Assembly (NCBI RefSeq): GCF_001420605.1
Contig: NZ_LJIZ01000016.1
Coordinates: 186,001-250,000, forward strand
Reading direction: 5' to 3'
DNA from: Bacillus sp. FJAT-25509
GTDB taxonomy: Bacteria > Bacillota > Bacilli > Bacillales > Bacillaceae_G
DNA: 64,000 nt
Part shown: positions 53,541-62,439 of the stretch, in pieces
Layout of the letters: every line of letters starts with the position of its first letter
Numbering within the stretch: position 1 is the stretch's first letter
The notes under the pieces: model-generated
The model's input: only the letters and a program-made list of their open reading frames with translations
Databases searched by the model: none
Told to the model about the DNA's origin: nothing
Position numbers and translations under genes: made by a program

Positions 53541-54656
53541 TTATAGATTTCCTCGAAGTTCTTGCTCACGCTCGATTGATTCGAATAATGCTTTAAAGTT
53601 ACCATCACCGAATCCTCTAGCACCTTTACGTTGAATAATTTCAATAAATAAAGTTGGACGGTCAACGATTGGACGAGTAAAGATTTGTAATAAATACCCT
53701 TCATCATCACGGTCAACTAAAATCTTTAATTCTCTTAATTTCTCAATATCTTCATCAATTTTTCCAACGCGCTCTGTTAACATATCATAATACGTATCTG
53801 GTGTTTTTAAGAATTCTACACCTAGAGCTCTAAGCTTAGTAACTGTATCAACGATATCTTCAGTTAATAAAGCAATATGTTGTACGCCTGGTCCATTGTT
53901 ATAGTCTAAGTACTCTTGAATTTGTGATTTCTTTTTACCTTCAGCTGGTTCATTAATTGGGAATTTAATTCTGCTACCATTTGTCATAACTTTTGACATT
54001 AATGCAGAATACTCAGTGCTAATATCGTCATCGTCAAAATGGATCATTGATTGGAATCCCATTACGTTTTCATAATAAGAAACCCATTCTTCCATTCTTT
54101 CAACGTTACCAACTACATGGTCTAATGCGATTAAACCTGTTTCATTTACTGGAATTGTGAAAGCACGATCTTTATATCCTGGTAAGAAAGGACCATTGTA
54201 GTCGCCTTTTTCGATTAATGTGTGAATTGTATCACCATAAGTTCCGATTACAGCTTTTTTAACTGTACCATATTCATCACTAACTTCAGTTGGAGGTAAA
54301 ATTTTAATCGCTCCACGGCTTACTGCACCTTGATACGCTGCTTCGATATCATCAACTAATAAAGCGATATCTTTAACACCATCGCCATGTTTTTTAATAA
54401 ACTCAGCAATTTTAGTATCTTCTTTTAAAGATCCAGTAATAACTAGACGAATTGTACCATTTTTTAATACGTAAGAAACTTTATCACGTACTTTTGTTTC
54501 TAAACCAGAGTATGCTACTGGTGTAAATCCAAAAGTGTTTGCGAAGAAATAAGCTGTTTGTTTCGCGTTCCCTACATATAGTTCTAAATGATGAACATCT
54601 GATACTGGAAAAACATCATAGTTAGTATTTGTTTGTTTTAATTCATCTTGTTTCAT
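53541..54656 (-). CDS. hppD: 4-hydroxyphenylpyruvate dioxygenase
   Basis: A 371-residue Fe(II) enzyme that turns 4-hydroxyphenylpyruvate into homogentisate. Two VOC domains are present. The iron ligands are intact: His180 (IALDHVVGNV), His260 (GVQHIALLT) and Glu339 (FIEIIQRKG), followed by the GFGDGNFKALFES C-terminal helix. It is the first gene of hppD, flavin reductase, fahA, hmgA. A cre-like site lies upstream. Confidence 0.96.
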   Translation of the reverse strand: MKQDELKQTNTNYDVFPVSDVHHLELYVGNAKQTAYFFANTFGFTPVAYSGLETKVRDKVSYVLKNGTIRLVITGSLKEDTKIAEFIKKHGDGVKDIALLVDDIEAAYQGAVSRGAIKILPPTEVSDEYGTVKKAVIGTYGDTIHTLIEKGDYNGPFLPGYKDRAFTIPVNETGLIALDHVVGNVERMEEWVSYYENVMGFQSMIHFDDDDISTEYSALMSKVMTNGSRIKFPINEPAEGKKKSQIQEYLDYNNGPGVQHIALLTEDIVDTVTKLRALGVEFLKTPDTYYDMLTERVGKIDEDIEKLRELKILVDRDDEGYLLQIFTRPIVDRPTLFIEIIQRKGARGFGDGNFKALFESIEREQELRGNL

Positions 54657-54719
54657 TTTAATTTCCCCCTATAAATTACGATTTTTGTAAAGAAAAGAAA
54701 AAACTATGTAAGAGCGTTA

Positions 54720-54733
54720 AGTAAACGCTTACA
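54720..54733. promoter_or_regulatory. cre-like site upstream of hppD
   Basis: TGTAAGCGTTTACT on the minus strand matches the cre consensus at all but the last position. It lies about 65 bp upstream of hppD, which suggests CcpA control of tyrosine catabolism. The remaining gap to 54990 is AT-rich without genes. Confidence 0.55.
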
Positions 54734-54990
54734 AAACAAATAACCGCATAAAAAAAATTCTTAACAAGGATGACAATTCGCCAAGAATACCATTTAGAAA
54801 TATATGGGAAATTCCCTAACGAACACACAACCTTTACTACTATATTAATGTAATGATCGTTTTATGAGCCGATTTTACATTTATATAGTAGTCTTTAAAA
54901 TAAATATTTCTACACTTCTTTTTAAATTCCTTCAAAAAATTTTCAATTAAATAAATTTTTTGTCGTTTCTTAATTTTTTAACTTTTAGGA

Positions 54991-55311
54991 TTAATTCGTA
55001 TTACTTTTCTTTATATGATTTCTGCCCCATGCACATAAAAGATCCAAAATTGGTTTCATTGATTTACCGTATTCATTTAATTCGTATTCCACTTTAGGCG
55101 GAATTTGATCATAAGCAATACGATTAATTAGTCCATCCGCTTCTAACTCTCTTAATTGCTGTGTTAACATTTTTTGAGTTATTTTAGGCATCAGTTTTCT
55201 AAGCTCATTCGTTCTTTTTTTACCTGTTTCTAAATGGCAAAGAATAATACACTTCCACTTACCACCTATTACCTCAATCGCTGCTTCAATCGGCATATTA
55301 TATTCTTTCAT
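54991..55311 (-). CDS. HxlR family transcriptional regulator
   Basis: A 106-residue winged-helix protein: IEAAIEVIGGKWKCIILCHL then NELRKLMPKITQKMLTQQLR and ELEADGLINRIAYDQIPPKV are the HxlR signature. GGAGG precedes the ATG. Several HxlR regulators (HypR, YodB) sense electrophiles through cysteines; Cys residues at about 18 and 22 could do so here. Divergent from the FMN reductase and alcohol dehydrogenase, its likely targets. Confidence 0.88.
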   Translation of the reverse strand: MKEYNMPIEAAIEVIGGKWKCIILCHLETGKKRTNELRKLMPKITQKMLTQQLRELEADGLINRIAYDQIPPKVEYELNEYGKSMKPILDLLCAWGRNHIKKSNTN

Positions 55312-55573
55312 ATATCCTCCATCATTGCTAATTACTATTTAATTAAAATTAAGATAATTTTAGTCAATTTTTTTAGTACAAATGAAAACTACAAAATCAC
55401 CATATTTTGTGGATATTATAACTATTGTCCTATCAATGATTTTGCAGTCAACAGTAAAGGTTCATAAAATATAGCATACAAATAAATTATAGTTCAAATA
55501 TTTATCAGTTATAAAAAAAACAAACTTAGTCCTATAGACTTAGATTTTCCAAATAGTTTTATAGGCACTTTTT

Positions 55574-55583
55574 AGTACGTACT
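55574..55583. promoter_or_regulatory. Candidate HxlR operator
   Basis: The perfect palindrome AGTACGTACT lies in the intergenic region, 66 bp upstream of the FMN reductase start. The other parts of the 55312-55648 gap are AT-rich without clear signals. Confidence 0.4.
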
Positions 55584-55648
55584 TTATTTTAGGATCGTAA
55601 TCATTCATAATTACAATCATAATTTATTCAAAAAGGAGTGGAAACAAT

Positions 55649-56185
55649 ATGTTTATCATTCATGGTAGTTCTAGGGAAAACGGAAATACAGAGCAGCTAA
55701 CAAATCTCATTACAAAAGATGTTGCCAAAACGGAAGTGCAATTACGTCATAAAAATATTAAGGCGATTAACGACCAAAGACACGAGCCCAATGGCTTCCA
55801 ACCAATTGATGATGATTACGAAGAAATTATTAAAGAAATGCTACAGCATGATACGATTATTTTTTCAACACCTTTATATTGGTATGGTATGAGTGGTTAC
55901 ATGAAAAACTTTATTGATCGTTGGTCTCAAAGTCTTCGTAATAAAGATCTCCAATTCGCTGAAAAAATGAAAAACAAAAAAATGTATGTCGTAATTGTTG
56001 GTGGCGATCAGCCAAAAATTAAAGCACTACCATTAATTTTACAATTTAAACATATATTCGAATTTGTTGGAGCAACACTTGAAGGATATATTATTGGAAC
56101 AGGAAATTCACCTGGAGCAATAGTAGAAGATCAATTAGCCATTCAACAAGCTGAATTGCTAAATACAACACTAAAAAATAAGTAA
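55649..56185 (+). CDS. NAD(P)H-dependent FMN reductase, flavodoxin fold
   Basis: A 178-residue protein. GSSRENGNTEQLTNLI at residues 6-21 binds FMN phosphate, and TPLYWYGMSGYMKNFIDRWS near residue 75 is the second flavin loop. AAAGGAG precedes the ATG. It probably detoxifies quinones or electrophiles under HxlR control, and is followed 23 bp later by an alcohol dehydrogenase. Confidence 0.87.
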   Translation: MFIIHGSSRENGNTEQLTNLITKDVAKTEVQLRHKNIKAINDQRHEPNGFQPIDDDYEEIIKEMLQHDTIIFSTPLYWYGMSGYMKNFIDRWSQSLRNKDLQFAEKMKNKKMYVVIVGGDQPKIKALPLILQFKHIFEFVGATLEGYIIGTGNSPGAIVEDQLAIQQAELLNTTLKNK

Positions 56186-56208
56186 GTACAACTAGAAGGA
56201 GCAAGACC

Positions 56209-57366
56209 TTGAATCCATTTTTACAACATAACCCAACTAAATTATGGTTTGGGAAAAATCAAATTGAACAATTATCAAATGAAGTACAAGATTATAACCG
56301 TATCCTGATTGTTTATGGTGGCGGCAGTATTAAAAAAAATGGCGTATATGATGACGTTATGAACCAATTAAGTAGTAAAACGATTTTTGAACTTTCTGGA
56401 GTTGAACCAAATCCGAGACTAACAACGGTGAATAAAGGTATTCAAATCTGTAGAGATGAAAAAATTGATTTTATTTTAGCTGTAGGCGGCGGTAGTGTAA
56501 TCGACTGTGTTAAAGCTATTGCAATTGGCGTTCCATATGAAGGAGATGTGTGGGATGTTATTACTAGAAAATCTCAACCAACAAGTTCAACTCCTTTTGG
56601 TACTGTTTTAACTTTAGCTGCAACTGGTTCAGAAATGAACTGCACATCAGTTATATCAAATTTGGATGTAAATGAAAAAAGAGGATGGAGTAATCCACTC
56701 GTTTTTCCTAAATTTTCAATATTAGACCCTTCTTATACATTCTCGGTTCCAATCGATCAAACAATCTATGGAATTGTCGACATTATGTCACATGCATTAG
56801 AGCAATATTTCCACCGTGTTAGCAATACACCTATGATTGATCGCTTTATCGAAAGTTTATTAATTACTGTAATCGAAGCTGGTGGAAAGCTTGTTAAGGA
56901 TTTAGAAAACTATGATTTACGTGAAACAATTATGTACGCTGGAACGACAGCCTTTAATGATACATTATTAAATGGTACAGATGGCGGCGACTGGGCATCA
57001 CATCAAATTGAACACGCAGTATCTGCCATTTACGATATTCCACACGGCGGTGGATTAGCAATCCTATTCCCTAACTGGTTAAGCCATTGCTTAGACTATG
57101 ATCCAAGCAGAATTAAAATGCTAGCAACAAATGTTTTTGGAATTTCAGAAGAAGGAAAAACAACAAAGCAAGTTGCAGAAGAAGGAATCCAAGCACTAAG
57201 AAGTTTTTGGAACTCAATCGGTGCACCAAACCGATTAGCAGATTACCAAATTGACGACTCACGTTTAGACGAATTAGTAGAAAAATCCTTCGTAAAACCA
57301 GTAGTTGGTGGTTACAAAATTTTAGATAAGGAAAGTGCTAGAGATATTTTAGTACGCTCTCTTTAA
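56209..57366 (+). CDS. Iron-containing alcohol dehydrogenase (butanol dehydrogenase-like)
   Basis: A 385-residue group III alcohol dehydrogenase. GGGSVIDCVKAIAIG near residue 92 binds NAD(P); the metal site is seen in DIMSHALEQYF near 193, DWASHQIEHAVS near 258 and DIPHGGGLAILFPNW near 275. It is close to BdhA/YugJ-type aldehyde-reducing enzymes. The start is TTG 56209, seven nt after AAGGAG. Probably co-transcribed with the FMN reductase. Confidence 0.93.
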   Translation: MNPFLQHNPTKLWFGKNQIEQLSNEVQDYNRILIVYGGGSIKKNGVYDDVMNQLSSKTIFELSGVEPNPRLTTVNKGIQICRDEKIDFILAVGGGSVIDCVKAIAIGVPYEGDVWDVITRKSQPTSSTPFGTVLTLAATGSEMNCTSVISNLDVNEKRGWSNPLVFPKFSILDPSYTFSVPIDQTIYGIVDIMSHALEQYFHRVSNTPMIDRFIESLLITVIEAGGKLVKDLENYDLRETIMYAGTTAFNDTLLNGTDGGDWASHQIEHAVSAIYDIPHGGGLAILFPNWLSHCLDYDPSRIKMLATNVFGISEEGKTTKQVAEEGIQALRSFWNSIGAPNRLADYQIDDSRLDELVEKSFVKPVVGGYKILDKESARDILVRSL

Positions 57367-57369
57367 TGA

Positions 57370-57404
57370 GGAAAAGAACCTTGCATAAAGCGAGGTTCTT
57401 TTCT
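57370..57404. terminator. Terminator after the alcohol dehydrogenase
   Basis: GAAAAGAACCT and AGGTTCTTTTC form an 11-bp stem with a short C/T tail. Confidence 0.75.
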
Positions 57405-57478
57405 TATGTTGTTGATTTAATAATATTATCATTTTTTTTTAAAAATCAGCCTTTTTATATTATTTAAAGGTTGTTTGT

Positions 57479-57600
57479 GGCCTTATTTGCAGTTAGATCA
57501 TTTTATTTGCGAATTCATCAATTTTATTTGCAGTTTCACTTATTATATTTGCTGATTTACTAATTTTAATTGCAGATTTAAATTTAACTGCTATTAACCT
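57479..57600 (+). repeat. Degenerate tandem repeat, 21-bp period
   Basis: Five to six units of the type ATTTTATTTGCAGTTTCACTT follow each other with a 21-nt period (starts near 57479, 57500, 57521, 57542, 57563). The same unit occurs in opposite orientation at 62440-62556. There is no continuous reading frame. Confidence 0.65.
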
Positions 57601-57629
57601 TAAAATACTAGCACCTTTTCTAATCAAAA

Positions 57630-57656
57630 ACAAAAAAAGAACCTACTAAAAGGTTC
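57630..57656 (-). terminator. Terminator of the PfkB-family kinase gene
   Basis: GAACCT-tttagt-AGGTTC followed by seven T on the minus strand, directly after the stop codon. Confidence 0.8.
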
Positions 57657-57660
57657 TCAA

Positions 57661-58614
57661 CTAAAATTGCATTTCTACCCAATTAAGTTCATTAATATGG
57701 TGATCTACAACGTTACAACACATATTCGGGTTAATCGTATCGACATGTGAGATTGTAATAGAAGACATTGAAACAGAATATTTAACGGTTTCGATAATGC
57801 TCATATTATTCATATAGCCATATCCGATCCCAGCAACTAAAGCATCTCCCGCTCCTGTTACATTCACAACAGAAACTCCATCTGCTTGGATAATTCCTTC
57901 TTCTACTCCATCATTATAATAAATTCCTTCTGCATCTAAACTAATGAAAACATTTGTTACGCCTAATTCTCTAAAATATCTGCCAGCTTTTCGTACATCT
58001 TCAACAGAAGTAATTTCAAATCCACATAATACTTCAGCTTCATGGCGATTTGGTTTAATCGTATGAAAATATTGAATATAATCTCTTATTTTTGAAGCTT
58101 TTGAAGCAGAAACTGGATCTAAAATAAATTTTGTATCCTTATGGAAATTTGTTAATAAATAAGCCAAAATAATTGGATTATCCGCGTCAACTACCATATA
58201 TTCAGCATTTCGAATAACTTCTGCTTTGGAGTCAATAAACTCCATTGTAAAATTGTTTGTGATATCTAAATCTACTACTGCAGAGACCATTTCTCCGCTT
58301 TCATTTAAAATAGCTAAATAGGTTGGGGTAGATTCACCTTTAATAATTAATGTATCTTCCATATCTATGTTCAAGTTTTTTGCGTGATTTAACATGTTGA
58401 TTCCATTGATATCATCACCGATGACTGAAATAAACTTTGTGTTTATGTTAATCTTTGCCATATTTTCTGCAATATTACGGCAAACACCACCAAACGATAC
58501 TTTTACACTGCCTGGATTTGAATCATATGGACGATAATTTTTTTTCGTAAATCCGATAATATCACATATAGAAACACCAAATACTAATATATATGGATTA
58601 GAAGGAATTGTCAT
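57661..58614 (-). CDS. psuK: PfkB-family carbohydrate kinase, pseudouridine kinase-like
   Basis: A 317-residue ribokinase-fold enzyme. SNPGSVKVSFGGVCRNIAEN near residues 30-50 resembles the pseudouridine kinase substrate lid, and VNVTGAGDALVAGIGYGYMN near residue 250 is the PfkB anion hole with the catalytic Asp. PsuK makes pseudouridine 5'-phosphate. No psuG glycosidase or transporter is next to it, so the assignment rests on sequence alone; another nucleoside or sugar is possible. Confidence 0.7.
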   Translation of the reverse strand: MTIPSNPYILVFGVSICDIIGFTKKNYRPYDSNPGSVKVSFGGVCRNIAENMAKININTKFISVIGDDINGINMLNHAKNLNIDMEDTLIIKGESTPTYLAILNESGEMVSAVVDLDITNNFTMEFIDSKAEVIRNAEYMVVDADNPIILAYLLTNFHKDTKFILDPVSASKASKIRDYIQYFHTIKPNRHEAEVLCGFEITSVEDVRKAGRYFRELGVTNVFISLDAEGIYYNDGVEEGIIQADGVSVVNVTGAGDALVAGIGYGYMNNMSIIETVKYSVSMSSITISHVDTINPNMCCNVVDHHINELNWVEMQF

Positions 58615-58802
58615 TTTGTCAGTCCTTTCACTTTAAACTGAAAGAAAAATAAATTGTTTTGATTCACTAATTATACCAGTATAATATATTCTTAATAAAG
58701 TATTTTTTTTTACTTATTTTCATAATTAATTTCTTTTTTATTATTGACTAAAAATATTTTTAAGTATAATATTTATTCTTACGTTTAAAAAAATATTTTT
58801 TA

Positions 58803-58841
58803 CGTGGTTCGAAAACCTCCCACGAAAAAAAACTAAGGAGA
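58803..58841 (+). promoter_or_regulatory. PreQ1-I riboswitch
   Basis: CGTGG-ttcgaaaacct-CCCACG is followed by an A-rich strand and AACTAAGGAG, which both closes the H-type pseudoknot and is the ribosome binding site. This is the compact preQ1-I layout, translation-controlling, and the gene that follows is queT. Confidence 0.85.
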
Positions 58842-58847
58842 AACAAA

Positions 58848-59333
58848 ATGAAGTTAAAGACAATTACTGTTAATGGAGTATTTGCTGCACTATATATTGC
58901 AGTAACGTACTTTATTCAACCGTTCGGGTTTACGAACGTACAGTTTCGTGTATCCGAAATATTTAATCACTTAGTCGTTTTTAATAAAAAGTACATATAT
59001 GGAGTAGTTTTAGGAGTTATACTAGCTAATTTTTTCTTTTCTCCAATAATGGCATATGATTTAGTCTTTGGTGTTGGCCAATCGATTATTTCTTTATTAA
59101 TTACAATTGCTACATCAAAATTTATAAAAGGTATTATTCCGAGAATGATTGTTAACACTGTTGTCTTTACGATTACTATGTTCTTAATCGCAATCGAATT
59201 AAAGCTAGCATTTCATTTACCTTTCCCAATGACTTATTTAACTACAGCCATTGGTGAATTTGTAGTGATGGTTGTTGGTATACCGATTATGTACTATTTA
59301 AATAAACGAGTTAAATTCGAACATCTTATTTAA
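58848..59333 (+). CDS. queT: QueT family queuosine precursor transporter
   Basis: A 161-residue membrane protein with five to six hydrophobic segments: VNGVFAALYIAVTYFIQPFG at the start, then VQFRVSEIFNHLVVFNKKYI, the QueT signature. It is the substrate-binding (S) component of an energy-coupling-factor importer for preQ0/preQ1-type precursors. A preQ1 riboswitch directly upstream closes the logic. Confidence 0.92.
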   Translation: MKLKTITVNGVFAALYIAVTYFIQPFGFTNVQFRVSEIFNHLVVFNKKYIYGVVLGVILANFFFSPIMAYDLVFGVGQSIISLLITIATSKFIKGIIPRMIVNTVVFTITMFLIAIELKLAFHLPFPMTYLTTAIGEFVVMVVGIPIMYYLNKRVKFEHLI

Positions 59334-59336
59334 GTA

Positions 59337-59374
59337 AAAAAGAGTTGTTTCCCTAATTGGATACAACTCTTTTT
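59337..59374. terminator. Bidirectional terminator
   Basis: AAAAAGAGTTGTTTCC and GGATACAACTCTTTTT form a long stem with one mismatch between the convergent queT and VOC genes. Confidence 0.8.
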
Positions 59375-59382
59375 ATTATGTA

Positions 59383-59760
59383 TTATTTGTCTTCTCTTAA
59401 TAAATAATCATTACCATCTTGATCGTAGAAATTAAACATTGAACCGTATGGCATTTTCATCAAATCATCAACTTTTACGCCGTTTTGTTTCATTTTTTCA
59501 TAAGCTGCTTCAATATCCGTTGTACTAAAAAGTACAGATGGATGAGCTATTTTATCTGGTTTAAATTGTTCCATAGAAGATTTAGAGTAAAGAACTAAAG
59601 TAGTAAATTCGCTTTCGCTTGGACCTACTTCAATCCATTTCGCATCTGGTCCCATTGGCATTTCTATTTTTAAAACAAACCCCATTTTATTAATCCAAAA
59701 ATCTTTTGCTTGCTCTTGATTTTCTACATAAACAGTAACTTTACCGATTTTATTAATCAT
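59383..59760 (-). CDS. VOC family protein (glyoxalase/bleomycin resistance fold)
   Basis: A 125-residue single VOC domain: KVTVYVENQEQAKDFWINKM near residue 8, HPSVLFSTTDIEAAYEKMKQ near 73, and GSMFNFYDQDGNDYLLRE at the end. The role could be thiol-adduct handling or drug binding; the metal ligands are only partly clear. GGAG lies 8 to 10 nt before the ATG. Confidence 0.82.
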   Translation of the reverse strand: MINKIGKVTVYVENQEQAKDFWINKMGFVLKIEMPMGPDAKWIEVGPSESEFTTLVLYSKSSMEQFKPDKIAHPSVLFSTTDIEAAYEKMKQNGVKVDDLMKMPYGSMFNFYDQDGNDYLLREDK

Positions 59761-59948
59761 GTAAAAATCTCCTCTACTGGTTAATTTTACTACCTATCTA
59801 TTTTAGCAAACACAATTTTATAAAACAAACCGATTAAGTACTAGTTAATATAATTTTATTGTATATGACTTTTTTCCTGTAGAAGCATTTTTATGAAACA
59901 ATCCCATATACTTTTTTTTAAACAGTACAATGTAAGGAGGAAGTAATC

Positions 59949-60614
59949 TTGCCTAATAACGTAATTTGGAACGATGTTGATGAATATTTCATAGAAAAAC
60001 TAATTCCGAATGATTCTATTTTAGAAAATGTATTACTTGCAAATTATCATGCCGGTCTACCTAGTATAGATGTGTCTCCTACTCAAGGTAAATTACTTTA
60101 TCTATTAGCAAAAATTAAAGGCGCTAAAAACATTTTAGAAATCGGTACTTTAGGTGGATATAGTAGTATTTGGTTAGCTCGTGCACTTCCCGAAGATGGA
60201 AAATTAACAACATTAGAAATTAACCATGAGCATGCAAAAGTAGCCGAAAAAAATATCATAGAAGCAAAATTGCAAAATAAAGTGGAAATTATAATCGGAA
60301 AAGCATTAGATACACTACCATCTCTAAAAGAATCAAATTCAATTTTTGATTTCATATTTATTGATGCCGATAAACCAAATAATCCCCACTATTTAAATTG
60401 GGCATTAAAATTAGCAACCTCTGGGGCATTAATAATTGTAGATAATGTTGTTAGAAACGGTGAAGTGATTTATCAAACAAATCAAGATGAAAGTGTCAAA
60501 GGTGTACGAAAATTAATGGATCTATTAGCTTCTGACCCACGTATTGACTCAACTGCAATTCAGACAGTTGGATTAAAAGGATTTGATGGTTTTGTGATTG
60601 GAGTTGTTAAGTAG
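59949..60614 (+). CDS. O-methyltransferase (class I, COMT/CCoAOMT-like)
   Basis: A 221-residue S-adenosylmethionine-dependent enzyme. NILEIGTLGGYSSIWLARAL near residue 59 is the SAM motif, FIFIDADKPNNPHYLNWALK near 137 holds the divalent metal ligands. It methylates catechol-like or other hydroxyls. The start is TTG 59949 after AAGGAGG (8 nt). Confidence 0.88.
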   Translation: MPNNVIWNDVDEYFIEKLIPNDSILENVLLANYHAGLPSIDVSPTQGKLLYLLAKIKGAKNILEIGTLGGYSSIWLARALPEDGKLTTLEINHEHAKVAEKNIIEAKLQNKVEIIIGKALDTLPSLKESNSIFDFIFIDADKPNNPHYLNWALKLATSGALIIVDNVVRNGEVIYQTNQDESVKGVRKLMDLLASDPRIDSTAIQTVGLKGFDGFVIGVVK

Positions 60615-60675
60615 CATTTTATAAGAGGGTGCTCAAAAGTTTACTTTTTTGTAGAGACAGTTGGGGCTATTTAGA

Positions 60676-60805
60676 TCTAGCGTAGGGTGCTAAACACAAA
60701 AAAAAAAGAAGTATGAACAAATGTAGTAACCGTCCATACTTCTTTACTATTTAAACGGAATAATCTCAATATACGATTGTATTCTTCACCAGAGATTTTA
60801 CCCAT
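60676..60805 (-). other. Possible 42-residue ORF overlapping a terminator hairpin
   Basis: ATG 60805 follows GGGG by 8 nt and reads MGKISGEEYNRILRLFRLNS then runs through the hairpin. The first 20 residues look protein-like, the rest are dictated by the T-run. It may be the broken start of a lost gene. Confidence 0.25.
60708..60745 (-). terminator. Terminator downstream of the GyrI-like gene
   Basis: AAGAAGTATG and CATACTTCTT form a 10-bp stem with a long loop, followed by at least nine T on the minus strand. Confidence 0.65.
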
Positions 60806-60826
60806 TTAATATTCCCCTTTAATTCA

Positions 60827-61306
60827 TTATTTCTTTACAACAGGAATCCACATTTCTCCAAAGACTAAGCCGTTTCGATTTCCCATAATAACCGCTGCAT
60901 TTGGCCCACCAACATATGCAAAATCCCTTACTTCTGGTAATACTTGACCAAAGGCGATGCCAGCAAGGTTATTACACAATTCATCAGCTGTATTCCCTTC
61001 TCCTTCTACAACTAGGTATACTCCTTTAGGGAATTGGATATCTCTAGATTCCTCAGGTACTGTTGCTTCTGTCATGACTCCAGCATAATGCATCATCTTG
61101 TTATTCACAGCTTCGTTTACAGAAAAAATATAGTCATTTGTAGCAATGGCTTTTAAAGCCTTCAATCTACCATCTTCTTTAATCGCACCCCAGAAGTTTT
61201 CCTTTTCTTTGTTGATCCCTGCATAATCTGTATAATCGCTTTTAAGTTCAATACCAATACCTAAAACTCTAAAACTGTCTTTTTCTTCTAATTTATAACT
61301 TGTCAT
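60827..61306 (-). CDS. GyrI-like small-molecule-binding protein (AraC effector-domain type)
   Basis: A 159-residue protein with the SOUL/GyrI-like fold: KEKENFWGAIKEDGRL near residue 34, FPKGVYLVVEGEGNTADELC near 92 and GLVFGEMWIPVVKK at the end. Such stand-alone domains bind drugs or small hydrophobic compounds. ATG 61306 has GGAAGG upstream. It is divergent from a WYL-type regulator, a frequent pairing. Confidence 0.85.
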   Translation of the reverse strand: MTSYKLEEKDSFRVLGIGIELKSDYTDYAGINKEKENFWGAIKEDGRLKALKAIATNDYIFSVNEAVNNKMMHYAGVMTEATVPEESRDIQFPKGVYLVVEGEGNTADELCNNLAGIAFGQVLPEVRDFAYVGGPNAAVIMGNRNGLVFGEMWIPVVKK

Positions 61307-61415
61307 ATTCAAAACCTTCCTTTTTTTAAATTTATCAAGCGATTTATTTCATCAGCTGATAAGTTTATAATAAACTTAAATCATGTCAAAAAATGATACT
61401 GTTTAGGAGATACCG

Positions 61416-62378
61416 ATGAAAAAAGTTGAACGTATTAATATCATCATGCGATATATAAACAATCGAGCAAAATTCACAATTTCAGAAATCATGCGAGAAT
61501 TTAACATCTCCCGTTCAACTGCTCTAAGAGATGTCAAAGAAATTGAAGCGATGGGTATGCCTCTTGTCGCTGAAGTTGGAAGAGATGGGGGTTATTTTGT
61601 AATGAACAACTCTGTCCTTCCAACTGTTCGCTTTACAGATAATGAGATAAAAGCTCTATTTATTGCATTTATGGCCACAAGAAATAAACAACTCCCTTAT
61701 CTAAAAAGTCGTCAATCTTTAACAGAAAAATTACTTGGTCTCATCACAGAAAACCAACAAGATGAACTTGTTCATTTAAATCAAATATTGCTTTTTGAAG
61801 GGACTAATCCAAAAAATCCCGACTTACTTGATCTATCAGATTTACCTCATCCAATGTTAGAAAAACTCATCCAAATCCTTCTATTGGATACTTGTTTATT
61901 GATTACCATCAAAGAAGAGTCTGAATTAATTTCTTATCCGATTTATCTTTTGCATCTATATCATGAAAAAGGCTTTTGGCTAATTGAAGGCTTTGACTTA
62001 TTGGATGAAAAGAAAAAGATTTTCCCTGTCGACAATCTCATCGATGTCATACCACACCATACAAAAAAAAGATTAAGTAAAAAAAGAATTTTAGAAATAC
62101 TAAGTAAGCAAGAAGAAGAAATTAATCTTATATTTGAACTTGGCCCGATGGCGATTGCTCAGTTTAAAAAGTACCATCCTTTAAAAGTCTCAATTTCTTA
62201 TACAAATCCTTACCAATCCACAGCCATTCTAAGAACTTATATAAATGTTAAAAATTCTGGAGAATTAACCGAGTTTACAAATTGGCTACTTTATTTAGGT
62301 GAAGATATTAAGATAAGGAAAATTCCAGAAGAAGTCTTAGAAAGTTTACAAAAAAGAATAGACTTATTCCGCCCATAA
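61416..62378 (+). CDS. HTH/WYL-domain transcriptional regulator (YafY/DeoR-like)
   Basis: A 320-residue regulator. The N-terminal HTH (ERINIIMRYINNRAKFTISE, then IMREFNISRSTALRDVKEIE) lies at residues 4-45, GRDGGYFV forms the wing, and the C-terminal half is a WYL-like sensing domain. TTAGGAG precedes the ATG. It is divergent from the GyrI-like gene and probably controls it. Confidence 0.86.
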   Translation: MKKVERINIIMRYINNRAKFTISEIMREFNISRSTALRDVKEIEAMGMPLVAEVGRDGGYFVMNNSVLPTVRFTDNEIKALFIAFMATRNKQLPYLKSRQSLTEKLLGLITENQQDELVHLNQILLFEGTNPKNPDLLDLSDLPHPMLEKLIQILLLDTCLLITIKEESELISYPIYLLHLYHEKGFWLIEGFDLLDEKKKIFPVDNLIDVIPHHTKKRLSKKRILEILSKQEEEINLIFELGPMAIAQFKKYHPLKVSISYTNPYQSTAILRTYINVKNSGELTEFTNWLLYLGEDIKIRKIPEEVLESLQKRIDLFRP

Positions 62379-62439
62379 GTAGTAGGCAACATTATTAAGA
62401 ATACCCTTTTTTAAACTTTTGTATCAAATAATCAACTAA

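Noticed and set aside
57479-57600. CRISPR array
   Set aside because: Units are contiguous, degenerate and 21 nt long, with no spacers and no cas genes nearby.
60615-60705. Insertion-sequence end (GAGGGTGCTCAAAAGTTTAC)
   Set aside because: The sequence is reminiscent of IS termini, but no matching inverted end, target duplication or transposase fragment is present.
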